From: Cinclus cinclus
Lineage: Eukaryota; Chordata; Aves; Passeriformes; Cinclidae
NCBI RefSeq assembly: GCF_963662255.1
Contig: NC_085046.1
Span: 141,933,762 to 141,997,761, forward strand
Length of the DNA: 64,000 nucleotides
Reading direction: 5' to 3'
Part shown: positions 1 to 13,960 of the stretch, in pieces
Numbering within the stretch: the first letter of the stretch is position 1
Layout of the letters: every line of letters begins with the position of its first letter
The notes under the pieces: model-generated
What the model was told of the DNA's origin: nothing
Databases searched by the model: none
Seen by the model: only the letters and a program-made list of their open reading frames with translations
Position numbers and translations under genes: made by a program

Positions 1-3000
1 GCTCCATCACCTCACAGCTTTCCTAGATGTAAACACACATACATAGTGCACCCTGGACTGGTCTGGGAAAACCACATCCCATGGGCAAAGGAAGATGCAC
101 TCCTAAACATGAAGTTTTGCCAGCACAACCACATTGGCCCTGAGGATGCCTGCTGGAAAGTTGTGGTGCTGAAAGTCCACACTTCTTCATGCTCTGACAT
201 AATGAGGGTGTGCATTTATCTATCATACTTCATTTTAAATAAATATCAATATTTTCCCCTGGGCTCTCCTTTCTTGTTTTGTCAAGAGCAATGATTGTAT
301 CACAGCCAACATTATGATGCAAAATTAGAGGGCAGGAAATGCCTTAGAAAGGTGACATCATCTGAATAGATGTGATGGCTGCTTGCATTAGCTTAAATAT
401 CTTTCTCCCTGAAGTCTGACCTTAGGTGTAAATCGGAGAGGCCTGATGGAATATAAAAAGAAGTATTATCCTGTTGACCCAGTTTTCATAGAGAGCAGTG
501 TGTATAGTTATTTTGGCCACCTGCAGCTGATAAATGAATCCTGTGTGAGGTTAAAAATTATCCAGGCATTTACTGGTGACACAGCAGTATGCTAGAAACC
601 TGCACAGCAAACCTGCTCAGCCACACTCTCCTGCAGGGAGGTGTGGTGAGGCATGAGCCAGGACTGAGATAGATCTGCTTGCAGATGTCCTCAGCAGAGA
701 AACCTCTACAGAATTCTGCTTAGGTGGTTTATGTCATTCAGGAATGGCAAAAATAAGTGATATCACAAATACAATGTTTTGTGAGAGGATAGGAGCTGCA
801 CAAGCTGTCTGTACAGTGCTCCAGCCTGCAGGAATATCAGTAATTTTCAGCAGTAAATACAGCACTCTTGGAACTACTGCATTGCTGCAGGAAAACCACT
901 CCCTGTTGCAAAAGTTATGCTAATAAAAGTGCAATTCTTTTTTCTTTAAATAGCATCAGTGCAAATATTTTCTGCCAGAAAAGCTGTGACGGTGAGAGTG
1001 CCCCTTCCACAGGCCCCAGCAGATGTCGGTGTGCTGGCAGAAGTCCTCGGCAGGGACTGGGAGGAATTTGCTGAGAGAGCATCCTCTGTGTCTGTGCTGA
1101 TGACGCCACTCCTGGACACTACCAGGCTACGATCAGGGATTGCTGTGATGAGCACCAGCAGTTTAGTTTCACACAGACTGCTTTCCCCGGAGATGAGGCT
1201 GGTGCTCCAGGCAGCAGAGCAGCACTAGTTAGGCACTCAGGTGTGAACATAACCTCCAGATGTTCAGTGGGTCCTGCAGCCCTGGGAAAATGGTTCTTGA
1301 AAAATCCAGTGTGGTACAAACCCAGCCCCTCAAAAAACACTTACTCATCACCCCCTTTTGAGAAGAACTAGAAGAATTATTTATAAATATAAAAACATAC
1401 TTTTGGGCAAGATGCATAAACTTCTTAGAGCACCCAGACGGGGTATGAGAGACAAGGGTTTATATGCCTTCATTTTTCGCAACTAAAACATATTTCTCCT
1501 TTTTTTTCTTCTTTTTTTTTTTTTTTTGCATTTGATGTGTTACAGAGCCTCAGTGAATACCCAGAAAAAAATAGTGATATAGCTGTTACTAATTGTTCTA
1601 AAATTAATTGACCTACTTGGGAAAGCATTTTCCCTGTAACTTAATGCAGAAGTGCAAATGGATATAATTCTATAGGCATAACTTCCTATTCTGTCTTGGT
1701 TTTGTTTATGTTACTTGAGAAGGGATTTAAATTTAGCCCAAACATCACCATTTCTATGGGAAAAGAAAAAAAGGAAAAAGAAAAAAGGTGAGATTTTTAA
1801 GATAAATTCTAGTTATACTACACAGTCTAGAACATTGTTATTAATGGTAATTGTATAATGCCCCATATAAAAAACCCTAATTCCCATTTCTTCCATTACA
1901 GTTTATATCCTGATTTCATGCAAAATTAGAGTAAGCTATTAATAACAGTAGACTTCCTAAAGATTTACTCTAGATTAGAAGATTCTCATCTGCTCTTAGC
2001 ATGAAAACTGTAAATATTACTTGAATACAAACACAACTGAACAGTAAACCAGCTCAGTACATCTCAGGTCTTTACTAAGTAATGAGTATTCTCTGTTAAA
2101 AACATCACTACAGGCAAGTTTTTCCTTTAATGAGATCCCCTCAAGACTGGGACTAATGTTCAGCTAATGAACAGGGGTTTATTATTATACTGAGCCATTT
2201 TTGAGGAATTATTGAGATTTGCACTCAAGTACAGAAAATGTACATCAGACAAAAGTCCTGCGTGTCCACACAGTTCACCAGGTCTGCATGATCCATATCA
2301 CCACGAGATATTATATCTATGATAGTCACATCTGCTGAGGAAACCTAAACAGTGCTCCCTTTGACACAGATGAGTGACACATGTTGTCACAAGGACATTT
2401 CTGCTTAGCAAGCCAAGCACAGCACAGGTTCTCTGCTGAGAACATGCACTTTCTCTACCTCCAAAGCTAGCTGGTAATGGTGCTGTGACCCCTGTTAGCT
2501 CAATGCCTCTTTGCTGCAGAGGCCAGGCCCAAACACAACCCAAATCAAGCCATCTGTGATGGCTGAAGCAGTGCCACGAGGTGCAATGGCTGCACTGCTG
2601 GGGTGGCTCTGCTCTGGTGGCACTCAGATGGCAGCCGTGGCCAGCTCACTGCTGACAGCCATCCTGCAGGAGTGCTGTGGGGGTGACAGGCAGGTCCAGC
2701 TCCTCCTTGGCTTCTGCTTCCATCCTTCAGACTGTGCTTTTCACAGCTCGCTTCTCAAGGCAGATGGCTGCCTGCAGAGCCCCAGGCAAATGGACAGATG
2801 GGCTCTCCTCAGCTCAGAACTAAGAGCAAGACTTTGCTGACCTTGCCTGTTTTATTGGCTGGAATCAGTCACAAAAACTTTTCTGTGGTTTTAATTCCTC
2901 CTTCCACTTAAAGGTTCCACTTGGGAACCAATGCAAGTCTTAGATTTCCTCGCCTGCCTCCGGATGGAACACCAGGTTGGGTCTTTGCATTCCAGGATGA

Positions 3001-3362
3001 GCCTGAGCTATTCCTAAACTCAATGGTGCTTCATCTCCTCCTGAACTCAGATTGCTCCCCTGCTGCCTTTGTTCTTGATCTGATCAGGCAAGGAAACATT
3101 CAGCACATCATCTCTACATACTCCAAGCAGCACATTACCTTTGTTCATATTCATGATTACATGCATTTATGATACCATAAATGCTTAGAAGAGCCTTCAG
3201 GATCCATGTCACTTGGGAGGAGGGAAGAAGAGATAGTAGGAAATATAAAAGAAATTGTATGTGAACATGCTGACCTGAGAACTAATTTAAAGTGATGTTG
3301 GTACTAACTATCACATTGCCTGGTAACTAGCTTCATCTGACATTGTTACCCTCCAGGCAGAA
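1..3362. other. Intergenic, no gene seen
   Basis: Only short open frames occur here, with no codon bias, no recognisable domain and no exon structure. A T-rich run lies at 1499-1527 and an A/G-rich run at 1759-1787. The rest is unremarkable AT-rich avian intergenic DNA upstream of MYC. Confidence 0.7.
1499..1527. repeat. Poly(T) tract
   Basis: A near-pure T run interrupted by two C residues. No target-site duplication or attached element is evident. Confidence 0.85.
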
Positions 3363-3531
3363 GTGAGGGTGGTGAGGCACTGGAACAGGTTGTCCAAAGA
3401 AGCTGTGGATGCCCCATTGAGGCCCTGAGCAATCTGATCTAGTGGGTGGCATCCCTGCTCGTGGTGGGGGGATTGGAACTAGATTATATTTAAGGTCCCT
3501 TCCAACTGAAACTGTTCTATAATTCTATGAG
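3363..3531 (+). mobile_element. CR1 LINE 3' fragment
   Basis: The sequence follows the CR1 3' region in sense direction: a GTGAGGGTGGTGAGGCACTGG start, a GATCTAGTGGGTGGCATCCC block, then GGTCCCTTCCAAC. It ends in the imperfect 8-bp repeat ATTCTATG that typifies CR1 tails. The copy is 5'-truncated to about 170 bp, as most avian CR1 copies are, and codes for nothing. Confidence 0.9.
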
Positions 3532-6500
3532 AAATCATAAAGGGAGGGAAAAAATAGAAGTAACTGAGCATTGAGACATTTCAACCTTCACCCTCCAATG
3601 CCAGTATAGGAGACTTGTGTGGAAAAAAAAATACAGAGGTTTGGGGACTACTAGATTGATTCAGGCAGTCCTTTCTGATGTAAACTTTCCTATAATTCAA
3701 CTCATAAAAGGAGGACAGGAGGAAAAAAATCCCCAAATGTACCTCATGGTAAGAGAGAAAAAAATCCATTTGGACAATTTGCATCTTATACAATCCTTTC
3801 TCCAACTTCTGCAACACAGTTTCAGATATCAATGCTGTAGGAGCATAGGCAGCAAGAAGACAAGCAGGTACTTGGTGGAGCACTGAGGCCTTAGCATTTG
3901 ATGCAGGAGGTGTTGCAACAACCTGAAAATTCCACCAGAGCTGCTGAAAACAAGCCTGTAAAAACTGAACATGACAGACCTGCCCCTAAGGCTTGTGAGC
4001 TTTAGCAAACCTTCCAAAAGCTTGGTTTGAGGGAGGAATTTGAGAGAAAATGCCAAGTCAGCAACTTTACTGTAAATATTTTACACTGAAGTTGATCTGC
4101 TTTCCTTCCCACTTTCATAGTAATGTTCCCCCATGTTCTCTCCTCCCAAATATCTGTTCTTTGCACTGCTTTGCTGTCCTTCATCCTTCCATTCAATTCA
4201 CCTAAAAAAACAAGGACTATTGCACCCAGTAGAAAAAGGAGAGGAGGAGAGAGATCTCATGGAGAGAAATTGCTCAGTAGTACATTTTGACACAATGAAG
4301 CTAGTTATGATTTCTCAGTAATGACAACATAGACCAGCTGAACTGAAGAGGAAAACTGTCGGAAAACTGATGGCTCTTAATTCACAGATCTCTTGACTCA
4401 CTGCTCAGCAAAAACCCCTCACCTGCTTGCCAAGGTGAGTCCTGAATCACCCCACCTGCAGGAATCACACAGTGGCTCAGTATGGGGTGAAAGCTCTTCT
4501 CCCATCACCTCTTCAGCCCCTACATCAGGAGCTCATAGGTGAAAATGGAATGCAGCCTTGTCTACAGGGCTTGCTCTACAAAGGCAGGTGCTCAGGGAGA
4601 GGAAATCCAGCATAGAGACTGGGAATTTAGAAGCCTCTCTAACTTCCCACCAAAAGTGGAACCCACAATGATATCACTGTTCTTGCAGTGCTTGCGAGCA
4701 CCTCCAGGCATGTCTCTGAGTTCCCAGCTACCTGATTTCCACTAATAAAACTCTGCCTATGGCAAAGAGGGTCTCCAATATTCATCTTTAAGAAGACTAT
4801 CTATTCCCATGTCCCAAATTTTTCCCTCCCCACTCTCCTTTCGGATACTGGCACTCTACAACCTCTTTTCATCTTCCCTCTAAAGGAAGCAGTATTTACA
4901 TCAGCCCAAACCCTCCAGCTCACTCGTGTGCACGCTGCTGGCCTCCATTTATGCATCACATCCAAAGTTTTCATTTGGCAGACAGTCTCAAAACTGACAG
5001 CATGCTGCATTAACCTGCATTTCTCTCTTCATTCACCACTCTTAATTAGTGTTTGGGAATACATTAACGTGGGGCTAAGCCACAAAGTTTGCATCTAGGC
5101 TTGCCTCTTGTTTGGAGGAGCTGAGCAAGCACCAGAGCCTGGTGAAGAGTCACCCCTTCCTCACGTAGCAGCTGAAAGCAAGACCATAGAAGTCACTCCC
5201 CATCACAGAATTCCCTCTTCTGCTTGAATATACAGTCACTGTGATTTTTTCCCCCTACTTTCACAACTCTAATTCACCAAACAGTCATTTGGTGCAGGAA
5301 CTGAAGCTGTTCAGAAACTACCAGCATTTCTAGCTTGACCAAAGTCATTGCCTTCAGGCAAGGATGTAACAAGAAGTGATCAGTGATACTGGATGAGGTA
5401 AGCAACATTAAATCTCTCTGTAGCCACTTTAGGAACAAATATATGAGCTAGCTATTACTGAGTTTCATGTATATGTGAGATAGATAAGTCTAAGCTTGCA
5501 GCAAGATATCACAGGCTCTGAAATAGCTGCAAGGTCAAAGAGAGGTGGCAGAGGAGACAAGAGGGTCTCTTCTGCTCTTCCTCATGTGACTCACCTCACC
5601 AGCAGGGTTTTAGGAGGCAAGTTGAGGTCTGAACTTCCTCTGTGCATGCTTCCATGGTGCAGCCTCTCCTACATGCTCCTGTGCTTGAGACAGAGCTGTA
5701 TTCACTAATGACTGTGGATATGCAGATCTGAAGGGGTCCTGCGTTTCCTAAAGCAGCTGGAAGGGACACTGAGAAATCTGCCCTCATTACTGCCCTCTTC
5801 CAGGGTCTTTGTGTGGCCACCAAAACCCTGCTGCCTGCTCCTCTTTGGTGGTGTAAGGAAACCTGTTACTAACAACCAACACTGCCAAGGATATCTTGCT
5901 AAGGATAACAAACCAGAGGCAGCACCCTGCCAGGGACAAAAGCTGCTCAGACAAACTGTCAGTCCACACCTGAAGAAGACCACCCCTCTTCCTGCCCCAG
6001 ATCCTTCCCTTAGGTTTCAAACAACACCAATCCATTTGGCAGCAGGAGCAGGTCTGCACACAGTAATGCAGTGATGCACTGACATACCTGAGACACCTCA
6101 GAGCCATCCAGCTTATGCTACAGCCAGTCTCCACCAAATGCTGATCTCAAAAGAGGTTGTAAAACCCATATGGAAAAAGTGAGGTGAGTGAATTTTGTCT
6201 AAGCTCTGAGCTGCCGTGGGACCCCAGGTACTGAGGTTTGCTTGTTTAAAGCTGCTTGGTATCTGTATTAATCATAATATTGCAGACACGTAACACACCT
6301 GCACTCCATATGCTGTATCATTTTAACTGAGTGACCTACAAATGGGTTCTTCCATTTTCCATGTACAGAAAACTAAGGGTAGTTGGGAATCTTCATCACA
6401 CAAAATAATCCAGGACATCTCCCATTTCAGGACTCCTTGAGAGCCCCATCTACTCAGTGTTTAGCAGAGAGAGGCTTCTGAAACTGTGAGGGAGGGAGTA

Positions 6501-8860
6501 TAACAACTTTCACATTAACTGCAGTTAATTCAGGAGAAAATGACCAAGCATGTAAATGTAAGGATGTAAGAATATAAGAATGACCTTGAACCTTCCAATT
6601 AGCACTATCGTGACTAAATGCCACAGCAGGCACACACATAGCCTTTGGCTTCAAAGACATAATATCATTTTCTGTCTGTTTAGCAGAGAGAATAACAAGG
6701 GAAGCTGAGAAGAACATGAGCTGAAGGCAGAGATACCTTCTGGTTAAATATCAGAGCACTGACGATGTCGTAGCTGTAGATATTAGCACATTGTTTATGG
6801 GGGCCTGGCATATGTACCTACCCAGCCTTCTCATCACACGTATAGACAGAACGTGGTGTTCTGAAGCATACAGTAATCTCAACTCTAACTCATATAATTT
6901 TAATCATCAATTTTTAAAAATAAATAAATTTTTAAAAAGCCCAGTCCTTAATAAGGAGCAGCACTAGGTGGTCCTAAAGTACATATTCTAATTTTTTATC
7001 TCTCTTCGAACTGGACTGGATCTATATTGGTACAGGAGGGTTACCCTACATCCATTGGATGACATAGTTTGGATCTGCAGATAAGTCCTGATGGAAGTGA
7101 ACAGGTTGAAGAGATGTTCCCTGCTCCTCAGGCACACAGGCCACAATAGGTGAGAGAATCTGGGGCTTCCCAGATTCCTTTGATCTATACCTGTACTTCG
7201 GTCTTGTGGCCCTCCCTCCCCGACCCCTGCACATCTCTTCCAGCCCTTTCAGAGCTAAGGCAGGCAGTGCAGCCACTACAACATACCTGGCCCTTCAGGA
7301 TGGGGTCTGAGCACGGTGAAGTGCCTTTACATGGAAACGATAACAGGAACAATAATGGTTGTAGCTCACTGACAACAGCTTCTTTCCTTTCTAAGACTGG
7401 GTGTAAATAACGTTCTTATCTTCTACGAAATACCTCTGGCATCCCTGACTAAGAGATAAGTAGAAAGAAGAGAGTCACTCTTAACTGCTGATCAAGAGGG
7501 AGGAGAGTGATTAGCATCCTCTGGGGAACACCTTGTTGATGATGGCTGCTTTGAATTGTTGAGGCTGTAAGAAGCACCTAAATTCCTCCTCCACAGAACT
7601 CTCAGCTGCTGATGAAGTCAGTTCTGCATTAATCCCTCAGCACACTCCTCCTCAGGCCCATTTCTGATCAAAGCTTTTCTTGCCATTGCAGTCATAATTG
7701 CAACCCTCCCCTCCCATTTGAGAAAGGGACAGTCTGAATTTCAGTAGGATATTCTGAATCTGTCAGGAAGGACTGGACTTAGGCAACACCGGGAATCTAT
7801 GAAGTAAGGAAATAAAACAAAAACAACCTGCAGAGGAAACAATAAATAGCAAGGCTGCATCCATTTTTGGGGGTTTTCGTGCTAGGGGTTGTGGTTCCAA
7901 GTCCCTGGTAGCTGGGTTTGATATGCTGAGTCTCAGCAGTCCCCAGGAATTGCCCATTAATGCACAGTGCACAGCGATTTTTAGAGATTTAGCCCAGTTC
8001 TGCCATACACAAACTTAACCAAAGCAAGCAGAAGTAAGCCCAGTTAAACAGCGTTCCTCCTACAAAGGTCAAAGTTTGGAACAGCACACAAGTGTCCTGG
8101 AGCTTAGACTTAATCCTGAGGAGTGGATCAATGCAGAAGTGTGGGCACAACCCACTGCATAGATTTGCATTGCTGAGTACCAACAGAGGCTTTCTTCGGC
8201 CTCACCTCCCTTAGCAGTGGAAATCAAGGCATTCCTGGCTCTGCAGCCACACTGGGATCCTGTAGCCAGACACATCGTGCTGGAATGCATCCTGACATCT
8301 TGCTGAGGTCACCCCAGCCTGGGCAACAAAACACAGATAAAAGCAGAGGTGCATTTAGGCTCCATCTGTAGTTCAAACACCTCAGAAAACAGCTGTGACA
8401 GGAGATCCCTCTGTCCCAGGTGTGCCTGCTCTCATGGCAAAGGTGTGCCCCCATGCTGTATTGGGTCCATGTGCACAATATGGAAAAAAATGCCAACCAG
8501 ATCAGAAATACACCTATACCTAAACAACAACCTATACATGGATAGTGTAGGAAGAAAACAAAGCCTCACTCTCAATTACAGACCACCTCTTAAACTGGGC
8601 AATCCCAGCCCAGAGCAGCGATATCCTTTCTACCTTCACCTTACATTTTTGTCTCCCCATATTATTGCTTACATGAAACATCCATTTTCATGCATGATAT
8701 TTCCCTTTCTAACAAAATGCAGCAGGAGGTTCCACAGGTTAATTATAAATTGATTTTAAAAGCATTTACCAAGAAGTTATTTAAATCTATTTCCCTTAAT
8801 TTCATTTGATGCAGCATATGTCTTGCAGTGCAAAGGGGAGAAGCAGCTTTATTGCCACTA
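3532..8860. other. Intergenic, no gene seen
   Basis: No open frame here shows family resemblance or flanking splice signals. The longest, on the + strand at 8349-8753, is 134 codons of mixed composition and looks like chance. I see no tRNA-like or other structured RNA gene. Confidence 0.65.
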
Positions 8861-8862
8861 TC

Positions 8863-8960
8863 TGCCAGATGAACATGTTCATCATCAACAGTGCAGGGAG
8901 TGATAAGTCACTTATCTGATAGAGAGAGACAAAACACTCCCTCTTTCTTATCAACAAATT
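8863..8960. promoter_or_regulatory. GATA-motif cluster with E-box, possible enhancer
   Basis: Within 100 bp there is a CAGATG E-box at about 8867, an inverted GATA pair (TGATAAGT then ACTTATCT) at 8901-8917, and further CTTATC and TTATC motifs at 8947-8970. Paired GATA plus E-box motifs are typical of GATA1/TAL1 blood enhancers. That this element acts on MYC about 8 kb away is inference. Confidence 0.3.
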
Positions 8961-8970
8961 GAGTTATCAG

Positions 8971-10770
8971 CCAAGTGAAGTAGTTTTCAGTAGCCTTTCT
9001 GACTGTGTTTTGCTTTTAAATCCATACTGGCAGCAAATGTTCATGGATGTATTTGCCTCTCATGTTCATTTCAAAATGCAGCAGCAGTAGCCACCACAGA
9101 TAAGAAAGCTTCATCTCTCCAAGATATCTAACCTGAGCGCAGTTAAACAGTTCTGAATTTACTCTGATTGCTGGAAAGCTGAACTCAGCTACAACAAAAA
9201 GTAACAAAAGTGGTGCTAAAATAGTGATACAAAGAGCTTAGAGGAACACACAGCTGTAACATTACATGTCCAAATTCTGCTGACTCGACCACCACTGATG
9301 GCTTAACCCAATTTCTCAATGCTGTCCCTTATATCTGGGCACCTGACCTGAGACAATTAGGACCCAGAAACCTGGGAAGTGCAAGCCCTGATCCAGCCAA
9401 GGTAGCACTTTTCCTACACTTGGCTACACACGCCCAAATGAATTCAGAACTAAATGCACTGCATAAGAAGGCTGGGAAGAAGTTAGGGTTATCAGCCAGG
9501 TAACATTATTAGAAGACTGTAACTGAATGCATGGAAAGGTTTTAAGTGTGAAGAGTTAGAAACTGGCTGAGAACTTTTAAGGACTCAGTTTGGTGAAAGC
9601 CTCTCTGCAGAGTGCTACTCCTGAAAAGGTTGTCAGCATCCCACTGGCTTGAGCAATTGCTGAATGCACTGAGTTGCTCTAAGAAAGTGCTCAGTGCTGG
9701 AATCAGCATCACTTTGGCTGAGTGTGTCTGGAAAGTAAACTGCATTGGGATAGCCCTGAAAAGGATTTGCCCTTGACTACAGAAGCCAAACATGATCATT
9801 CACCAGTATAATTTTTAAATGTGACTGTTCTCTTCCATAAACCAGTCCAAAGAAAACATGACCTGATAAACAGAAATCCACAGAGGACAGACATGTTAAG
9901 TCAGGAATGTTCCTTGTAAATACTTACAAATTCACTGCTGCAAGCTCATCTTCCACCTTCCCATAAAGACATAATCAAACACGACCTCCAAGATTAATAT
10001 ATGGATTGACAATGAGAAAATCATCATTTCACTTGCTTAACAAGACAAACAAAACCTGTGAGCATTTTGGAGCTTGCTCAACATGGAGCCAGAAAAGGGA
10101 GCTCTGATGATCTTCACCAGAAGCTTGAACTTTGAAGAAAGCATGGACTTTGCATTGGCTCAGATAAGTAGATTGCATATACCTTTCCACCTACCCACAA
10201 ACTCAGATCCATCCACCTATCAGGTGTAACAAGACCAGTAACACCTCCAACCTCCAGTGTGTTCTAAAGGCCACACAATACCTACTTTTCCAGACATTCC
10301 CCTCCAACAGGCTACTTTCTTTCTTTCTTGGAATGTGCTCCTATGGCTGAACCTGTTAATTGATATGGCTGAACCTGTTACTTGATGATACCTCATCTCC
10401 AAAGAAACCAGCTGCATAATTCCTGGAAGGGTCCTTTGCTCTCACCTGTTTGTAGATGAGACAGGATTGTCGGATATTAATTCTCAAAGAGACAAGACAT
10501 AGCTGTAAGAATGGCCCAGATGACAATTGTTTCAATAGTTTCCAGCCTTGTTGTAAGCTGACACATTCCTTCCTCCAGATAGTATCCGATGCACTCAGAC
10601 GTTTCTGGAGCTGTGCCCCCACAGGATGTGTGGCAAGAATAACAGCAAGCTCTCTGCTTTCATACCAAACCTGCAAGGAAGCTGCTATAGGTGGGTTTGT
10701 TTATTTTTCTTGAGCATCAGTAAGAAACTTGCGCAATAGCTTTCAATCCGTCTTTCCAGCTGCAATGTTG
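8971..10770. other. Intergenic, no gene seen
   Basis: Moderate-GC sequence with only short chance open frames. A direct repeat of TATGGCTGAACCTGTTA lies at 10342-10380. Nothing else is recognised. Confidence 0.6.
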
Positions 10771-10774
10771 CAAA

Positions 10775-10905
10775 CCCCCTGAGTGTCGAGGGGGACGCTC
10801 TGCACTTGCAGGTGCGATAGGGAGGTGTCTTCACACGCGTAGGGAGGCAGGAAAACTCATTCCTGCGGCCAGAGCTGATAGTGAGTCCTGTACCGGGGAG
10901 CACCC
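10775..10905. other. Small CpG-rich patch upstream of MYC
   Basis: This stretch has a local cluster of CG dinucleotides (GTCGAGGGGGACGC, ACACGCGTAGG, CTGCGGCCAG, GTACCGGGG) in a CpG-poor neighbourhood. It is too short to be a classical CpG island. It may be a regulatory element about 6 kb upstream of the MYC start. Confidence 0.3.
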
Positions 10906-13484
10906 ATACTGAAGGGCTGGAGCAGTGGAAGAGGCTCTGATCCTATTATAACTCTAAAGATCAGGGCTTGACTGCGGTGGTACCTAAAAGGATCATTAAG
11001 TAGTTGCAAATGACCTTAATACTTTAAAGAGGACTTAATCAAGCAGAGCTTGGATGTCGTGACAATCTGATAACTGCAGCATACAATTCAGAGAATGCAG
11101 AGATTAGGGATGTGTGAGGGGCCTTTAGGACTGATTGTTCTGAAACAGCTCTCTTTTTTCCTTCTGAAGAGAAATTTAAATCACCCAGCCTTTCAAAAAT
11201 AACTGTTTATCTCTCACAGGGACCTTGGAAATCATCTCGTTTATCACACACTTAAATCAGTGCAGATTTCCTGTAATTCATCCTTAATCCACAGATGAAC
11301 AAAACTCTCTTCTATCAAGGAATGCCAAAACTACTGGTGTTAGCTACGTGCCTTCCAGTTATCCATGTCAAAAGGTGCTAATTCTTGTAGGAAAGTTAAT
11401 TCAAACTGCTTGTAGTTTTGGCGTTGTTCCCATGGGACTTAAATCAGTTTACGGTAGTGTATTTAAGCAACAAAAATAACTAGCAAAAAAATAGTTTATT
11501 TGTGATTTTAAGTTAGTTGTATACACAAAGAAATAGTTTCATTTTACATAATTAGGAATAAACTCATCAAGGGCTGCCCTATTTGAAAACAAACTAAAAT
11601 TTGAAACCAAAGGTACTGTGATGACTTGAAAGAGCTGCAAAGTCAAGCTGTCTGTAAACAAAGTTAAATTAACAGCTGTGGTAATTTTACCCCAAAGTAA
11701 AAAGCTAAAGGCTGAACACAATGGAGAGACCAAAGCTGGTACAAAGGCTTTTATTCTCTATATTCAAAAATATTAGTTACATTACTGTCTTCCAATCTGA
11801 TGTCTTCTTCAATCTCATGATCCCAGACAATAGGAAAAAGCAAGACAAATATATATCAATACATGTGTGCCTAATGACAGACCACCTCTAAAAATTTCTA
11901 ATGCTTTTGTTTCACTGAAGACTTGCTTTCATATGCACTCGGTTTAAAAATCAACATCTGAAATATTTGTTTCTAGCAATTACAAATAATAAAATATCAT
12001 ATTTCACATGCACTGCCAGATTGAAAAATTAAAACCTAAAGTGTTTGTTTATAACATTTAAAAGAAAATAAAGAAAAAAAATAGAAAAAAATAACTCTGG
12101 ATCATGGGAAGCATCATTTTGAATCTCATTTAGTTTGCCCAAGCCCGCAGAGCACTTCAAGTTCTTTCTGATTCTCTTGATGACAAAACTTACTTTTCTG
12201 TGACTTGCATGGATTTCCATGAGGGAGGTAGTACTCAATGTAGTTCTGGGGAGACTAATTTTATATCAGTGTAACAGTTTCTTTGCTCAGCACTCTCCCC
12301 ATTCAGTTTTCAGCAGTTTTCTTCTCTATATTTCCATTTTCTTGTTGGTAATAAACAGCTTGAGTTTTTCCATAGCAAGGATCACAGGCTGGCATGATGC
12401 TGAGGAAGAACACTCTAGTGCACATAGCAGAGAGGACGAGGGGGAGTCAGATAAATAAATAACACTAGATACCACTTTCACTGACCCCATGACATCTCTG
12501 CCTGAAGATGGACATCCCCAGGGTAAGGGTAAAAACAGCCTTGGCTTCCAACAGCAGACAAGACCTAAGTATGTGATATGTGTAACATGTGCTACCTGTG
12601 GTTTAAAACTAGCCTATTTAATTTATTTTATTTATTTTATTTTAATTGTATTTTACATTTTATAATTTATAATTTATTTTATTTTATGATCCGCTGTTAT
12701 TCTATTATTCATATTTATTGATAACACATCAGCCATAAAACCCACTGATTTCTTCTGCATGCTTTTGATCGTTCTGAACACTCATGGACCATGGCTGCTA
12801 TAGTGAGCTAGCTGGGAGGATACTGCAGTGGTGGGTCCTGTCCATTTTCAGCAGGAGGTGTATTTCAGTCTCTGTTTTTCACCACAGTAAACAGACAAGG
12901 ACAGTAGCCCTCCCAGATGTCTGCATTTCTCTCCTGTACTGGGGAAGTCCACTGGAAAAGTACTCATTAGCACAGCATATGAGTCTCTCTGAGCCTGGAG
13001 GAGGGGGATAGGAAGATGTTATTAATTTAGTCAGTACTGTGCAGCTTGCAGAAACACTGTCAGCTTCTGCCTACACATATCTCACCTCCTATTGTTAAAG
13101 AAATTATAGCTGCTGAAAGAGATGAAAAAGTAACTCGTTTATTTTCTGGCTTTCATAGTAATAAGGCAAATCTGATTCTCCTTGTCACTGCAGTATGTCT
13201 CTGCTTTTTGGACTGGGGTCTTTTGGGGAAGCAGTGGGGACATGATTCTCTGCACAGATGCTATTAGAGAAAGTGTGCAAGCCTATTTCAGTGGCTCTGC
13301 ACTGACCACATTCGTTTGGGTATATCACTCATTCAAGGACTTGGGACTTTCCGAGACTAATTAGTATCTAGTTAGTGCTTTCCTGTTTCTCACTTGCAGA
13401 AGGGCAGAAACCTGCAAAGCTGTGGAGAGGTAGAGTGAAACTTTCAGCAGAAATTTCTGAAGATAGCTATGAGTTCATTGGACA
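10906..13484. other. Intergenic, AT-rich, no gene seen
   Basis: The segment is AT-rich, especially 11,450-12,100, and has a TTTAT-type low-complexity tract at 12,618-12,700. Open frames are short and scattered on both strands. Confidence 0.65.
12618..12700. repeat. (TTTAT)n-like low-complexity tract
   Basis: Irregular repeats of TTTAT, TTTTA and TTATAA over about 80 bp with almost no G or C. Confidence 0.8.
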
Positions 13485-13485
13485 C

Positions 13486-13960
13486 ATGGAATGGTTTGGG
13501 TTGGAAGGGACCTTAAGGATAATCTAGTTCCAACCCTCTGCCATGGACAGGGACATATTTCATGAGATCAAGTTTTTCAAAGCCCAATCCAGCCTGACCT
13601 TGAACATTTCTAGGGATGAGGCAGCTACAACTTCTCTGAACAACCTGTTGCTGTGTCTCACAACACTCAAAGTGAAGAAGAGTTTCCTCTTGATCTCTAA
13701 TCTAGACCTACTCTCAGTTTAAAGCCATTTCCCCTCATCTTGACATCCCCTTGTAAAAAGTCCCTCTCCTGTTTTCTTGTAGGGCTTTGTTAGTTACTGG
13801 AAGGTTCTGTAAGTTCTCTTCTCCAGGCTGAACTACCCAAATTCTTTCAGTCTTTCCTCACACCAGAGGTGCTCCAGCATCTTCATGGCCTCCTTTGGAC
13901 TCATTCTGGCAGGTCCATATCTTTCTTATGTTGCGGGCCCCAGAGCTGGACCCAGTATAG
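13486..13960 (-). mobile_element. CR1 LINE 3' fragment
   Basis: The + strand shows the reverse complement of the CR1 3' end: GGAATGGTTTGGGTTGGAAG, then CTAGTTCCAACCCTCTGCCAT, CCAGCCTGACCTTGAACA, AAAAAGTCCCTCTCCTGT and GGGCCCCAGAGCTGGACCCA. This is the longest near-continuous CR1 copy in the window, about 475 bp, with scattered small changes and no reading frame. Confidence 0.93.
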
